Below, piece by piece: positions 6,297 through 13,793 of a stretch of 15,393 bases of DNA. The stretch spans positions 1 to 15,393 of the forward strand of contig DASSTR010000053.1 in the NCBI GenBank assembly GCA_035707825.1. The letters run 5' to 3'. A program made the position numbers and the translations under genes. The stretch comes from VRUE01 sp035707825 (GTDB lineage Bacteria; Actinomycetota; Thermoleophilia; Solirubrobacterales; 70-9). The notes beneath the pieces were generated by a model. It did no database searches. It was given only the letters and a program-made list of their open reading frames with translations, and was not told the origin of the DNA. The first letter of the stretch is position 1, and each line of letters begins with the position of its first letter.

Positions 6297-7154
6297 CTAT
6301 GCCGGCTGCAGCCTCCGGACGCTCGTCGAAGATGGAAGCAGCAGGGCGGAAAGGCAGACCATCGCCAGGGCGCTGATTTGGAGGGCCATCCCGAGCGGGG
6401 TCGGGGAGAGGGGGTCGCCGAAGACCAGGATGCCGCCGAGGATCTGCGTGGCGTTGGCGACGATCCCCATCAGGCCGATCGTCTCGATCGCCCCACCGCT
6501 TTGCAGCGCGGCGATCGTCGTGTACTGGGCAAGGGCGCCACAGGCGACCGTCAGCCCGAGCAGGGAGGCGATCAGCGGCAGGCCGCCGGCGCCTCCGGTG
6601 AGCGCCTTGATCGCTATCCCGGCAAGGGCGAAGAGAAGGCCGGCGAGGACCGCCAGCAGGACCCCGCGGCGCGCGGCGAGGCGCGAGGAGCGGTGACCCA
6701 GCGCGACGCCCGCCGCCAGCAGGACCAGCCCACCCTCGAAGCTGACGATCGCCGCGGCGGAGAAGTCCGAATGAGGGCCGTGGAACTGTGGAAGCGTCGC
6801 CGCGAGGAGGGCGAGCCCGCCGCCGCCGAGCGCCAGCGCCAGCCACTGCCGCCGCTCGACCCGCTCGCCGAACAGGCGCTGCGAGAGCACCGCGAGGGTG
6901 ACCCCTCCGCTGGCGAGCACCGCCTGCACCAGTGAGATCGGGGCCATGGACAGCGCGGCGAGGTGGACCAACCAGGCAAAGGCGGCGAGTCCCCAGCCGG
7001 CGGCGAACCATGGCGAGGCGGCGAGGCCGCGCAGGCTCGCGAGCGGGCGGCCGAGGGAGACCGGCTGAGCGTGCCGGCAGCCGCGGTGCTTGAGCAGCGC
7101 GGCGAGGTTGGTCATCAGCGCGACCGCGGCGGCCAGGGCGATGCCGATCTCCAC
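6297..7154 (-). CDS. DMT-superfamily transporter (EamA/NIPA-like membrane protein)
   Basis: 285 residues, almost wholly hydrophobic, with about nine or ten predicted membrane helices. Seen: N-terminal helix IGIALAAAVALMTNLAALLK, the second-helix block WGLAAFAWLVHLAALSMAPI followed by SLVQAVLASGGVTLAVLSQR and LFGERVERRQWLALALGGGG, an arrangement typical of DMT transporters (helix, SLVQAV, then basic loop), and a second repeat with GGAIETIGLMGIVANATQIL and a GILVFGDPLSPTP loop. It resembles the NIPA/Mg-transporter branch and the general EamA exporters; the substrate is not assignable. The start is GTG at 7154 with a weak GGCGGG upstream. It lies 42 bases after the helicase stop and ends 77 bases before the metal operon. 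Being next to that operon suggests, but does not prove, a metal role. Confidence 0.8.
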   Translation of the reverse strand: MEIGIALAAAVALMTNLAALLKHRGCRHAQPVSLGRPLASLRGLAASPWFAAGWGLAAFAWLVHLAALSMAPISLVQAVLASGGVTLAVLSQRLFGERVERRQWLALALGGGGLALLAATLPQFHGPHSDFSAAAIVSFEGGLVLLAAGVALGHRSSRLAARRGVLLAVLAGLLFALAGIAIKALTGGAGGLPLIASLLGLTVACGALAQYTTIAALQSGGAIETIGLMGIVANATQILGGILVFGDPLSPTPLGMALQISALAMVCLSALLLPSSTSVRRLQPA

Positions 7155-7196
7155 GGCAGCCCGCCTAGGCGACGCGGTGGGCGTCGAGGTCGGGAA

Positions 7197-8453
7197 TCAG
7201 GCCGCGGCCTTGCTTCGACGGCGCCGTCGATTGCGACGCCGGCGCGGCGTTCCCTGAGCCGGTCGTCCTGCCTCAGGCCGCGCCGCCTCACCGGGGCCGC
7301 CGTCCAGCCCGAGGCCGGCGGCGATCCGACGCATCTCCTCTGCCTGATCGGCGAGGACGAAGCTGATGCCGGTGCCGGTCTGCCCGGCCCGGCCGGTGCG
7401 CCCGACCCGGTGCACGTAGGCCTCGCGGTCCGCGGGGGCGTCATAGTTGATCACGTGGGCGACGTCGGGAACGTCGATCCCCCGGGCGGCGACGTCGGTC
7501 GCGACCAGGGTCATCACCTCGCCGCGTTCGAAGCGCGCCAGCGCCCGTTCGCGCTGGCCCTGGCTCTTGTCGCCGTGCATGGCGACCGCGTCGACGCGGA
7601 GGCCGCGCAGCCGCTTGACCAGCCGGTCGGCGCCGCGCTTGGTGCGCACGAAGACGAGCGAGCGTCCGGCGTCCGCCGCCGAGAGGTGCGAGACGAGGTG
7701 ATCGAGCTTGGCCCCCTGCGAGTCGACGGGCAGGAAGCGGTGCTCGATGTTGGCCTCCTCGCGCTCGGGCTCGGAGTGGGTGTGGGAGCGGGCCTTGCGG
7801 GTGTAGGAGGCCGCGACCTTGCCGGCGGCGCCCTCGAGGGTCGCCGAGAAGAACAGGGTCTGGCGGTCGGTCGGGGTCTTGGCGACGATCCGGTCGACCG
7901 CGGGGCGGAAGCCCATGTCGAGCATCCGGTCGGCCTCGTCGAGGACGAGGACGCGGACCTGCCCGAGTGAGACGGCGCCGCGCTCGATCAGGTCCTCGAG
8001 GCGGCCCGGCGTGGCGACGAGGATGTCGGCGCGCCGCGCGGCGGCGATTTGCGGCCCGAAGCCGACACCGCCGTAGATGGCGGCGATCTTCAGGCTGCGC
8101 GCCCGGGCGAGCGTCTCGAGCTCGGCGACGATCTGGCTCGCCAGCTCCCGGGTCGGAGCCAGGACGAGGGCGCTGGGCGCCCTGCTCCCGGGACCGATCA
8201 GGTCGACGAGGGGAACGCCGAAGGCGAGCGTCTTGCCCGAACCGGTGGGCGATTGGACGAGCAGGTCGCGACCGGCGAGCGCATCGCGGACGACCATCTC
8301 TTGAACGGGGAACGGCTGGGTGATCGAGCGCGCGCGAAGGGCGTCGACCACCGGCTTGGAAGTGCCGAGATCGGCAAAGGTAATGATGTTGTGAACTCCT
8401 GACTTGAACGTCTTAGGGAGATCCTGCAGCCCCAAGGCGCCAAGTGGGCACAC
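7197..8453 (-). CDS. DEAD-box ATP-dependent RNA helicase (RhlE-like)
   Basis: RNA helicase that unwinds structured RNA, typically in ribosome assembly, mRNA decay or cold adaptation. Seen in order: Q-motif region (TQPFPVQEMVV), motif I SPTGSGKT, Ia PTRELA, Ib TPGR, II DEAD, III SAT, IV SLVFVRTKRGAD, V TDVAARGIDV, VI HRVGRTGRAG. After the core comes a short acidic/glycine linker and a basic tail PRRRRNRRRRRSK, likely for RNA binding. The start is uncertain. Homology-like sequence begins at ITFADLG (8384-8364). The nearest usual start codons are TTG at 8435 and GTG at 8453 (used here, 418 residues), neither with a good ribosome site. A strong AGGAG (8396-8400) instead sits 8 bases before ATC at 8387, and ATT follows. 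Codons above 8453 are unlikely to be protein. Confidence 0.9.
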   Translation of the reverse strand: MCPLGALGLQDLPKTFKSGVHNIITFADLGTSKPVVDALRARSITQPFPVQEMVVRDALAGRDLLVQSPTGSGKTLAFGVPLVDLIGPGSRAPSALVLAPTRELASQIVAELETLARARSLKIAAIYGGVGFGPQIAAARRADILVATPGRLEDLIERGAVSLGQVRVLVLDEADRMLDMGFRPAVDRIVAKTPTDRQTLFFSATLEGAAGKVAASYTRKARSHTHSEPEREEANIEHRFLPVDSQGAKLDHLVSHLSAADAGRSLVFVRTKRGADRLVKRLRGLRVDAVAMHGDKSQGQRERALARFERGEVMTLVATDVAARGIDVPDVAHVINYDAPADREAYVHRVGRTGRAGQTGTGISFVLADQAEEMRRIAAGLGLDGGPGEAARPEAGRPAQGTPRRRRNRRRRRSKAAA

Positions 8454-8634
8454 GGAGGAAACGGAACCTCTCGGGCGGCAAATCGGCCAAACCCGACCCA
8501 ATGACCGTAGCAGCAGATCCCCGCAATGGACGGGCAGCCGGCCCGGTTGGCAACGATCGGCCCTTTGGACATACCAGCGCTTTTGGACCACCTCGTTCGC
8601 TGATCCCGGCGAAATGGGCGCCGGCAAGGCGGTT
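8388..8634 (-). other. Leader region between cupin gene and helicase core start
   Basis: About 247 bases between the cupin stop and the point where helicase homology begins. The helicase frame stays open through it, but the translation is cysteine- and arginine-rich and unlike any helicase N-terminus. AGGAG at 8396-8400 is the only strong ribosome-binding signal. No convincing -35/-10 pair, terminator hairpin or known riboswitch was seen. It could be a long 5' leader, as found for cold-regulated helicases; this is inference. Confidence 0.35.
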
Positions 8635-9036
8635 CTAGTCAGTCCACCAGTCGCGCCGGCCTTCGACGTCCTCGCGCGGAGCCTCGCCGAGGTGGGGCGC
8701 GCCGATGACGAGGATCTCGAGTCCCTCCGGCCCGGCCTCGTAGCCGCGCCACGTCCCGGGCGCGACGCGCACCGCGTCCCATTCCGCGAGCTCGACGATC
8801 TCCTCGTCCAGCTTCATCCGCCCGCTGCCGCGCAGGACCACGTAGATCTCCTCCTGCTTCTCGTGCGTGTGGCCGTACGGAAAGCGATAGCCGGGCGGGA
8901 TGCGCTGGTAGCCCAGGCCGGATTGCTCGAGCTCGAGCGCCTGGGTGGCGAGGCGGAACTCCAGGTCCGGTGCGCCGTCGAAGTTGGACCCGACGTCCTC
9001 CAGATCCTCCTTCAGGTTCCTGAGGGTGAACGGCAC
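8635..9036 (-). CDS. Cupin-domain protein
   Basis: 133-residue single-domain cupin. Seen: motif 1 GHTHEKQEEIYVVLRG with H56, H58 and E62/E63, the usual metal ligands. Motif 2 is degenerate: APGTWRGYEAG has no histidine where the fourth ligand normally sits, so metal binding may be altered or lost. The N-terminal 35 residues (FTLRNLKEDLEDVGSNFDG) are typical of a group of small actinobacterial cupins of unknown function, possibly sugar- or small-molecule-binding. The start is GTG at 9036 with AGGA seven bases upstream; an ATG at 9044 is out of frame. Divergent from the methyltransferase gene with 73 bases between starts, and upstream of the helicase on the same strand. Confidence 0.82.
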   Translation of the reverse strand: MPFTLRNLKEDLEDVGSNFDGAPDLEFRLATQALELEQSGLGYQRIPPGYRFPYGHTHEKQEEIYVVLRGSGRMKLDEEIVELAEWDAVRVAPGTWRGYEAGPEGLEILVIGAPHLGEAPREDVEGRRDWWTD

Positions 9037-9079
9037 CGCGCCATCCTACGTCCCCCCGGATTCGGTTAGCGTCGCTGTG

Positions 9080-9089
9080 GATTGCAATC
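9080..9089. promoter_or_regulatory. Perfect palindrome GATTGCAATC in the cupin/methyltransferase divergent gap
   Basis: A perfect 10-base palindrome, AT-rich relative to its surroundings, in the 73-base gap between two divergent genes and only seven bases before the methyltransferase ribosome site. It could be an operator for an unknown regulator. Chance occurrence of a single short palindrome cannot be excluded. Confidence 0.25.
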
Positions 9090-9095
9090 GGCGGC

Positions 9096-9105
9096 AAGGA
9101 GGTGA
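9096..9105 (+). promoter_or_regulatory. Full-length Shine-Dalgarno for the methyltransferase
   Basis: AAGGAGGTGA is fully complementary to the conserved 3' end of bacterial 16S rRNA and ends four bases before ATG at 9110. It decides that start over earlier in-frame codons and suggests strong translation. Confidence 0.8.
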
Positions 9106-9109
9106 GCGC

Positions 9110-9970
9110 ATGGACCCCAAGGCGATTGACCCGGCCGGCTTCCGCGAGGCGCAGCACAGGAACTGGGACTCCGCGGCGGTGGGATGGATGGAGTGGAGCG
9201 AGTTCAACGACCGCGCGGACCGGCACGTCAGCGAGCGGCTCGTGGAGCTCGCCGGCGTGCGTTCGGGAAGCCGGGTCCTGGACGTCGCCGCGGGCTACGG
9301 CGAGCCGGCCCTCACCGCCGCCCGTAAGGCCGGCCCGGGGGGCCGCGTCGTCGCCACCGACATCTCCGCCGAGATGCTCGCGCTCGGGCGCGAACGCGCG
9401 GCGGCGGCCGGCCTGGGCAACGTCGAGTTCATGGAGGCCGACGCCTCCAGCCTCGATTTCCCCCACGAGAGCTTCGACGCCGCAGTCTCGCGCTGGGGGA
9501 TCATCTTCGAGCCCGATGCGGAGGCCGCCGCGGGGCGCATCCGAGGCTTCCTCAAGCCGGGCTCGCGGATGGCGATCGCCTCATGGGGCGAGCCCGATCG
9601 GGTTCCCTTCCTCTCGATTCCGATGCGGGCGACCAGGGAGCGGCTCGACGTGCCTCCGCCCCCGGCCGGTACGCCCGGGCCCCTTTCCCGGCCCACCCCC
9701 GATGCCATCGGCGGGCTGCTCGAGGGAGGCGGCTTCTCGGACGTCGCCGTGGAGCAGGCCGAGGTGATCTTCGAGTTCGACTCCCCTGAGCACTTCACCG
9801 CCTACGTCAGGGCGATCGCCGCCCCGATCCGGGCGATGATCGAGCAGCACGCGGGGGACGCCCAGCAGGAGGCCTGGGACGCGATCACGCAGGCCATCGT
9901 GGATGAGCTGGGCGACTCGAAGCCGCTGAGCGTCCCCAACCTGACGCTGCTCGCCTCCGGAACCGCCTAG
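9110..9970 (+). CDS. Class I SAM-dependent methyltransferase (UbiE/Methyltransf_11-like)
   Basis: 286-residue Rossmann-fold methyltransferase. Seen: N-terminal HRNWDSAAVGWMEW, motif I VLDVAAGYGEPAL (about 57-69) binding SAM, acidic residue after strand 2 (VATDIS, D84) that contacts the ribose, EADASSLDFP (D111) near the adenine, and motif IV-like FDAAVSRWGIIF. A C-terminal half with GFLKPGSRMAIASWGEPDRV and a helical lid (DSPEHFTAYVRAIAAP) resembles small-molecule C/O-methyltransferases of the UbiE/Coq5 type. The substrate is unknown; a lone gene next to a cupin is not enough to call quinone synthesis. ATG at 9110 is fixed by the preceding AAGGAGGTGA. It converges with the anti-sigma-like gene, 63 bases between stops. 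Confidence 0.88.
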   Translation: MDPKAIDPAGFREAQHRNWDSAAVGWMEWSEFNDRADRHVSERLVELAGVRSGSRVLDVAAGYGEPALTAARKAGPGGRVVATDISAEMLALGRERAAAAGLGNVEFMEADASSLDFPHESFDAAVSRWGIIFEPDAEAAAGRIRGFLKPGSRMAIASWGEPDRVPFLSIPMRATRERLDVPPPPAGTPGPLSRPTPDAIGGLLEGGGFSDVAVEQAEVIFEFDSPEHFTAYVRAIAAPIRAMIEQHAGDAQQEAWDAITQAIVDELGDSKPLSVPNLTLLASGTA

Positions 9971-10033
9971 GGCAGGACAACTAACGCTCGTCTCACAACC
10001 CTCTATCCGGCCTCGAGCTCGCCTTGCGGATCC

Positions 10034-10837
10034 CTATTCGGCCCCGGAGGAAGGAGTCGAGTCGGCCCCGGCCCGGTCCGCTTCGGATTCGAGGACGGCG
10101 TTCACGGCGCCGAGGGTGCCGCCGCCGGGTATCTTGACCGGGTCGCACGGTTCGACCGGGCCTTCGGCGATCGCGAGCTGGGCTTCGTAGCCGCCTTCGG
10201 GATCTCCGGCATAGGGGCCGCGCGATCCGGAGATCACCACGGTCTGGCCGGGCCCGAACGACGCGGGATCGAGGGTGATGTTGCCGGTCGAGCCGTAGAA
10301 CTCGTCGTCGCTGATCTCACCCTGCGCGAATGCCTGCCGCAGTTCGCGGTACTGCTCGGCGCCCATCACGCTGATCGTCATCGCCGGGGCGGGGCCTCCC
10401 ATCACCAACCCACCGATCGTCCCGCCCAGGGCGGTCTTGACCCTGGAGGAGGTGAAGTGGGGTTCGCGGCAGGCCATCCCCGCCGGCAGCCAGGTGACCT
10501 GGGAGCGGATCCCGGCTTCCGCGAGCGCCGCTTCGAGGCCGCTCGAGTCTTCGGGGCTGTTGACCTTGATCGTCACGCCGCCTCCGTCCTGCTGTTCGAC
10601 GGCGAATGCCCTGGACGTGTTGCCGCCCCCGGAATTGACGACGAGCACGGCCGCCGCAGCGGCGAAAACGGCGGCTGCGCCACCGGCCAGCTGTGGGGCG
10701 CGTCGTCGCCAGATGGGTGTGGGCGCAGCGGTCTCGACCGGGGTCGCCTGCTCGGCGCCTCGCTGAGCGACCACGGTCTTCAGCTCGTCGAGCAGCCTCT
10801 CCTCGAAGTTGCCGTCCTGCTTGCGGTTCTCTTTCAC
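10034..10837 (-). CDS. Membrane-anchored partner of the ECF sigma factor (putative anti-sigma factor)
   Basis: 267 residues: a short cytosolic N-terminus (residues 1-46, with FEERLLDELKTVVAQR as a possible helix), one alanine/valine-rich transmembrane helix (about 48-68), then an extracytoplasmic domain of about 200 residues with two cysteines (C123, C231) that could form a disulfide. This layout and the 4-base GTGA overlap with the sigma gene suggest an anti-sigma factor. However, no zinc-type HxxxCxxC anti-sigma motif is present, so it belongs to a different or undescribed class, or it is only a sigma-regulated envelope protein. I do not recognise the outer domain. The start is GTG at 10837; the longer open frame upstream shadows the sigma gene. 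Confidence 0.7.
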   Translation of the reverse strand: MKENRKQDGNFEERLLDELKTVVAQRGAEQATPVETAAPTPIWRRRAPQLAGGAAAVFAAAAAVLVVNSGGGNTSRAFAVEQQDGGGVTIKVNSPEDSSGLEAALAEAGIRSQVTWLPAGMACREPHFTSSRVKTALGGTIGGLVMGGPAPAMTISVMGAEQYRELRQAFAQGEISDDEFYGSTGNITLDPASFGPGQTVVISGSRGPYAGDPEGGYEAQLAIAEGPVEPCDPVKIPGGGTLGAVNAVLESEADRAGADSTPSSGAE

Positions 10838-11490
10838 GATTCGTCCCTCTCGTTGTCGGTCGGTTCGATTGAGGCTGCTTCGAGTTCGTCCCGCAGCTTG
10901 CGCCTGGCCCGATGCAGGCGAACCCGAGCGGTCACGGGGCGCACGCCCGCTGCGGTGGCAGCCTCGGTGAGGCTCAGTTCGTCGATCGCGACGAGCTCGA
11001 GAATGGCCCGCTCCGGCTCGGCGAGCCGGTCCATCGCCCCGTAGAGGTGGCGTAGCTTTGCCGCGGCTTCGATCCGCGCCTCGATTTGCGCCGCGTCGTC
11101 TTCGTCGAGCAGCGCGCTGGCGCGAAGCCGCTCTCCTCGGGCTTTCTCGCGGCCGACGCGGCGTCGGTCGGCGGCGACGACCTTGCGGGCGATGCCGTAC
11201 AGCCATGCCTTCGGAGCTCCGCGTCCGGGCCGGTATCTCTGAGCCGCACCGATCGCGGCGAGAAAGATCTCGGCCGTGAGGTCGGCGGCGCGCTCGCGAT
11301 CGCCGACGCGGCGGGCGACGAATCCCTGGACCGCCTCCACATGCTCGCGATAGAAGGCCTCGAAGATCGTGGGGTCGGTGGCGATCCAGTGCAATTGCTC
11401 CGGGCCGACGCCACGCTCACGCACGCTGACGAGCGCCAAGTGGCGGCTGAGGGAGCTGGGCTGGCTGGACAGGGCCAAGTCGGTCTCCAC
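10834..11490 (-). CDS. ECF-type RNA polymerase sigma-70 family factor
   Basis: 218-residue extracytoplasmic-function sigma factor redirecting RNA polymerase. Seen: region 2 from FEAFYREHVEAVQGFVARRV (43-62) through DRERAADLTAEIFLAA and the region 2.4 helix WLYGIARKVVAADRRR (96-111), a linker, and region 4 (LYGAMDRLAEPERAILELVA then LSLTEAATAAGVRPVTARVR and LHRARRKLRDEL), ending with a helix-turn-helix. No C-terminal extra domain. An N-terminal tail of about 40 residues precedes region 2; GTG at 11490 is the first start, and later in-frame TTG/GTG codons around residues 18-24 are alternatives. No Shine-Dalgarno is clear at 11490. It overlaps the membrane partner gene by four bases, so the two are one unit; the unit is separated from the RibD-like gene by 90 bases. 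Confidence 0.9.
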   Translation of the reverse strand: METDLALSSQPSSLSRHLALVSVRERGVGPEQLHWIATDPTIFEAFYREHVEAVQGFVARRVGDRERAADLTAEIFLAAIGAAQRYRPGRGAPKAWLYGIARKVVAADRRRVGREKARGERLRASALLDEDDAAQIEARIEAAAKLRHLYGAMDRLAEPERAILELVAIDELSLTEAATAAGVRPVTARVRLHRARRKLRDELEAASIEPTDNERDES

Positions 11491-11494
11491 ACTT

Positions 11495-11524
11495 CTTATT
11501 GGCCGCAGGTGGCAAAAGCGTTAC
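11495..11524 (-). promoter_or_regulatory. Candidate autoregulatory promoter of the ECF sigma gene
   Basis: On the minus strand GTAACG (11524-11519) is followed 17 bases later by CAATAAG (11501-11495), ending four bases before the GTG start. An AAC-containing -35 is typical of ECF-recognised promoters, and such sigma genes often drive themselves. The pair is short and I cannot test it against other sites. Confidence 0.3.
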
Positions 11525-11580
11525 GAAGCTCCCTCCCGGCGGCCTACGGCCCGAAGGCCACTATGCGCTTTCTCTCCAAG

Positions 11581-12114
11581 TCAAGGCCTCTGGCGGTAGG
11601 TGAGGAGGACCACTCCGGAGTCGAACCGCTTCACGTCGTCGAGCTCAAGGCGGATGGTTCCTCTGTCCCCGAGCACATGGAGGTTGCCTTCGCCCCAGAC
11701 GACCGGATTGAGGTAGACCTCGTACTCGTCGATCAGGCCCCTCTCGGCAAGGGCGTAGGCGAACTCGCCGCTGCCGTGCATGAACAGGTCGCCGTCGACC
11801 TCGTCCTTCAGCTTCGGGACCGAGTCCTCCAGGCTTCCCTCGAGCAGTGTTGCGTTCCACTCGAGATCTTCGGACAGGGTGTTGGACCCGACGTACTTCG
11901 GCATCGAGTTGACCATGTCAGCCCATTTGCCCGACTGGCTCGGCCAGTATCCCGCCAGCCCCACATAGGTCTTGCGGCCCAGTACCAGCCCGCTGGATCT
12001 CGCTTGCCGCTCAAACGAGTACTCGCCATGGTCTCCTTCCGGCTGCACCCAGTCGGCCACCGGGTCTATGACGCCGTCGAGCGTGGCCTGCGTGCTCGCG
12101 ATCAGCTTGCCCAT
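11581..12114 (-). CDS. RibD C-terminal / dihydrofolate reductase-like family protein
   Basis: 177 residues with the DHFR/RibD-C fold, likely an NADPH-dependent reductase of unknown substrate. Seen: N-terminal strand and loop GKLIASTQATLDGVIDP, the LVLGRKTYVGLAGYWP block (the family's GRxTYE-like motif), PKYVGSNTL, and the C-terminal nucleotide-binding glycine motif FMHGSGEFAYAL followed by DEYEVYLNPVVWGEG. The length is normal for stand-alone actinobacterial RibD-like proteins, and there is no deaminase domain, so a riboflavin-pathway role is doubtful. The ATG at 12114 has AAGGAGG six bases upstream, a strong ribosome site. Divergent from the small protein gene at 12257 and upstream of the sigma gene on the same strand. 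Confidence 0.88.
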   Translation of the reverse strand: MGKLIASTQATLDGVIDPVADWVQPEGDHGEYSFERQARSSGLVLGRKTYVGLAGYWPSQSGKWADMVNSMPKYVGSNTLSEDLEWNATLLEGSLEDSVPKLKDEVDGDLFMHGSGEFAYALAERGLIDEYEVYLNPVVWGEGNLHVLGDRGTIRLELDDVKRFDSGVVLLTYRQRP

Positions 12115-12256
12115 CTCGATCCTCCTTGGTTATGGGGCTGGGGCTCTTCGGGCCCCTACCCGTGTCGAGCGCAGGGCAGGCCGAAATTAGTAGCGCGAGC
12201 GCCGGGTTCTATGAGAGCCTCGACAGCAAGGCACCTACAAAGAAAAGGGAGGCGCG

Positions 12257-12538
12257 ATGGCACTCGCACGCGTTGTTTCGTTCGACGGAGTCAGTCAAGA
12301 GCGGGTCGAGGAAATGAAGCAGCAGATGAACGAGGGGCGTCCGGACGACATCCCGGCGACCGAGATCGTGATGCTCTACGACGCCGAGGCAGAGAAGTCG
12401 GTCGTGGTGCTCTTCTTCGACAACGAGGACGACTACAACCGCGCCGACGCGACCTTGAGCGCGATACCGGCCGATGACACCCCAGGTCAGCGCACGTCGG
12501 TTGGGAGGTACCAGGTCGAAGTGCGCGCAACTGCCTGA
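12257..12538 (+). CDS. Small conserved protein, ferredoxin-like/ABM-type fold suspected
   Basis: 93 residues, soluble and acidic, no membrane segment. The pattern of an N-terminal strand (ALARVVSFDGVS), a helix (ERVEEMKQQMNEG), then strands ATEIVMLYDAEAEKSVVVLF and FDNEDDYNRADATLSAIP, and an end strand TSVGRYQVEVRA resembles dimeric alpha-beta barrel proteins of the antibiotic-biosynthesis-monooxygenase type. No catalytic residues can be identified and no substrate is proposed. ATG at 12257 is preceded by GGGAGG four bases upstream. It stands alone, divergent from the RibD-like gene and converging on the YHS-permease gene, 22 bases between stops with no visible terminator hairpin. Confidence 0.78.
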   Translation: MALARVVSFDGVSQERVEEMKQQMNEGRPDDIPATEIVMLYDAEAEKSVVVLFFDNEDDYNRADATLSAIPADDTPGQRTSVGRYQVEVRATA

Positions 12539-12560
12539 GCTCCCTCTTGCGCTTGGGGCT

Positions 12561-13793
12561 CTACTGCTTGAGGATGCCGCTGGCCTCGAAGCTGTGAAGG
12601 CAGTGCTCGGAGCAGAAGAAGTGCGCCTCGCCGTCGATCTCTGCGCGCAGCGCCTTGGTGCGGTCCACCTTCATCCCGCACACCGGGTCGGTGACGCCGC
12701 GGCGCATCGTCAGCCAGAAGAGAGCGCTGAAGATCATCAGGCCGATGACGTTGAGGACCAGCTTGTAGTCCAGCTCGATCGAGCCGAAGATGTCGTCTCG
12801 GGTTGGCCGGGGGCCACTGGGGATCAGGCCGAGGGCGCTGAAGAGGCCATCCACGATCAGCGCCGCGACGACCATCGTCACGAACATCAAGGCCGTGATC
12901 CGCCAGGCGAACGGCCAGCCGTAGTACTTGCGGTAGGCGGCGACGATCGGCAGCACGATCAGGTCGGCGAAGATGAAGGCCATCACGCCGGCGAAGCTGA
13001 TTCCTCCCGACCAGAGCACGGCGGCGAGCGGGATGTTGCCGACCGAGCAGACGAAGCTCAGCACCGCGATCAACGGCCCGACGATGACGTTCTCGATCGT
13101 CACCACCACGGGCGGCGCGTCGGTTACGAAGAGCCCGTTGAAGAAGTCGTCCCCGAGCAGGCCGATGAAGCCGGCGAGCAGGAAGCCGAGCGTGATCTCC
13201 TTCCAGAGCATCTGAAAGTCGCCGCGGAAGTTGTGGGCGACGTCGGACCAGGAGTCCAGGGTGGTGAGGCGCCGGCGCCAGCTCGCGCCTTCCTCTGAGC
13301 CCGCGCTGTGGTGCTGGTGGCCGGTGTCGGCCTGCTGGGCGTGGCGCCGGGCGCTCGCCTCGAGGCGCGGCGAGACGAAGAGGCGCAGCGCGGCCGCCAT
13401 CAGGACGATCATCACGATCCCGCCGAGGTACTCGCCGAGGGTGAACTGCCAGCCGAGCAGCACCCAGAGGACCAGCCCCAGCTCCCAGACCAAATTCGTC
13501 GAGGCGAACTGGAAGGCGAGGGCGGAGGCGGCCGAGGCGCCCTTCTGGAACAGCGACTTGGCGATCGCGATCGCCGCGTAGGAGCATGAGGAGGAGACTG
13601 CCCCAAGCCCGGTCGCCTTTGCCACCGGCCTTGCGCCGCCGCCGGAGAGCGCGCTCTCGATCCGCTGCCGCGGCACCCATGCTTGGACGATCGCGGAGAT
13701 GGCGAAGCCGAGCACGAGAGCCCACCAAACCTCGTAGGCCATCAGGAACGCCTGTTCCAGGCCCTCTCCAACCGTGCCCACGATGTCGCTCAC
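12561..13793 (-). CDS. YraQ/ArsP-type permease with C-terminal YHS metal-binding domain
   Basis: 410 residues. The permease part (about 1-362) has two related halves, each with a cysteine motif at a membrane helix: SSSCSYAAIAIAKSLFQKGA (C70) and SFVCSVGNIPLAAVLWSGGI (C249), followed by similar ALAFQFASTNL and VMAFIFADLIV helices, the hallmark of the DUF318/ArsP/YraQ permease family. A loop between the halves carries GHQHH (159-162 region). At the C-terminus TDPVCGMKVDRTK...FFCSEHCLHSFEA (about 368-404) is a YHS domain with C372, C394 and C398, found in copper and heavy-metal ATPases. Predicted to export a soft metal or organometal, probably copper given the CsoR partner; this is inference. 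GTG at 13793 overlaps the csoR stop by four bases (GTGA); the frame is open far upstream, but only as a shadow. Confidence 0.9.
   Translation of the reverse strand: MSDIVGTVGEGLEQAFLMAYEVWWALVLGFAISAIVQAWVPRQRIESALSGGGARPVAKATGLGAVSSSCSYAAIAIAKSLFQKGASAASALAFQFASTNLVWELGLVLWVLLGWQFTLGEYLGGIVMIVLMAAALRLFVSPRLEASARRHAQQADTGHQHHSAGSEEGASWRRRLTTLDSWSDVAHNFRGDFQMLWKEITLGFLLAGFIGLLGDDFFNGLFVTDAPPVVVTIENVIVGPLIAVLSFVCSVGNIPLAAVLWSGGISFAGVMAFIFADLIVLPIVAAYRKYYGWPFAWRITALMFVTMVVAALIVDGLFSALGLIPSGPRPTRDDIFGSIELDYKLVLNVIGLMIFSALFWLTMRRGVTDPVCGMKVDRTKALRAEIDGEAHFFCSEHCLHSFEASGILKQ

Noticed and set aside
8420..8450. CCAAG repeats and GGCGCC palindrome in the helicase leader as a structured RNA
   Set aside because: Stems longer than four pairs could not be drawn by eye; compositional coincidence is likely.
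9971..10033. Bidirectional terminator between the convergent methyltransferase and anti-sigma-like genes
   Set aside because: Only a short CGAGCTCG palindrome is present, with no stable stem followed by a T-run on either strand.
12135..12160. GGGGC/GCCCC hairpin in the RibD/small-protein gap as a terminator
   Set aside because: The stem is only about five base pairs, has no U-tract, and lies between two divergent starts where no transcript should end.
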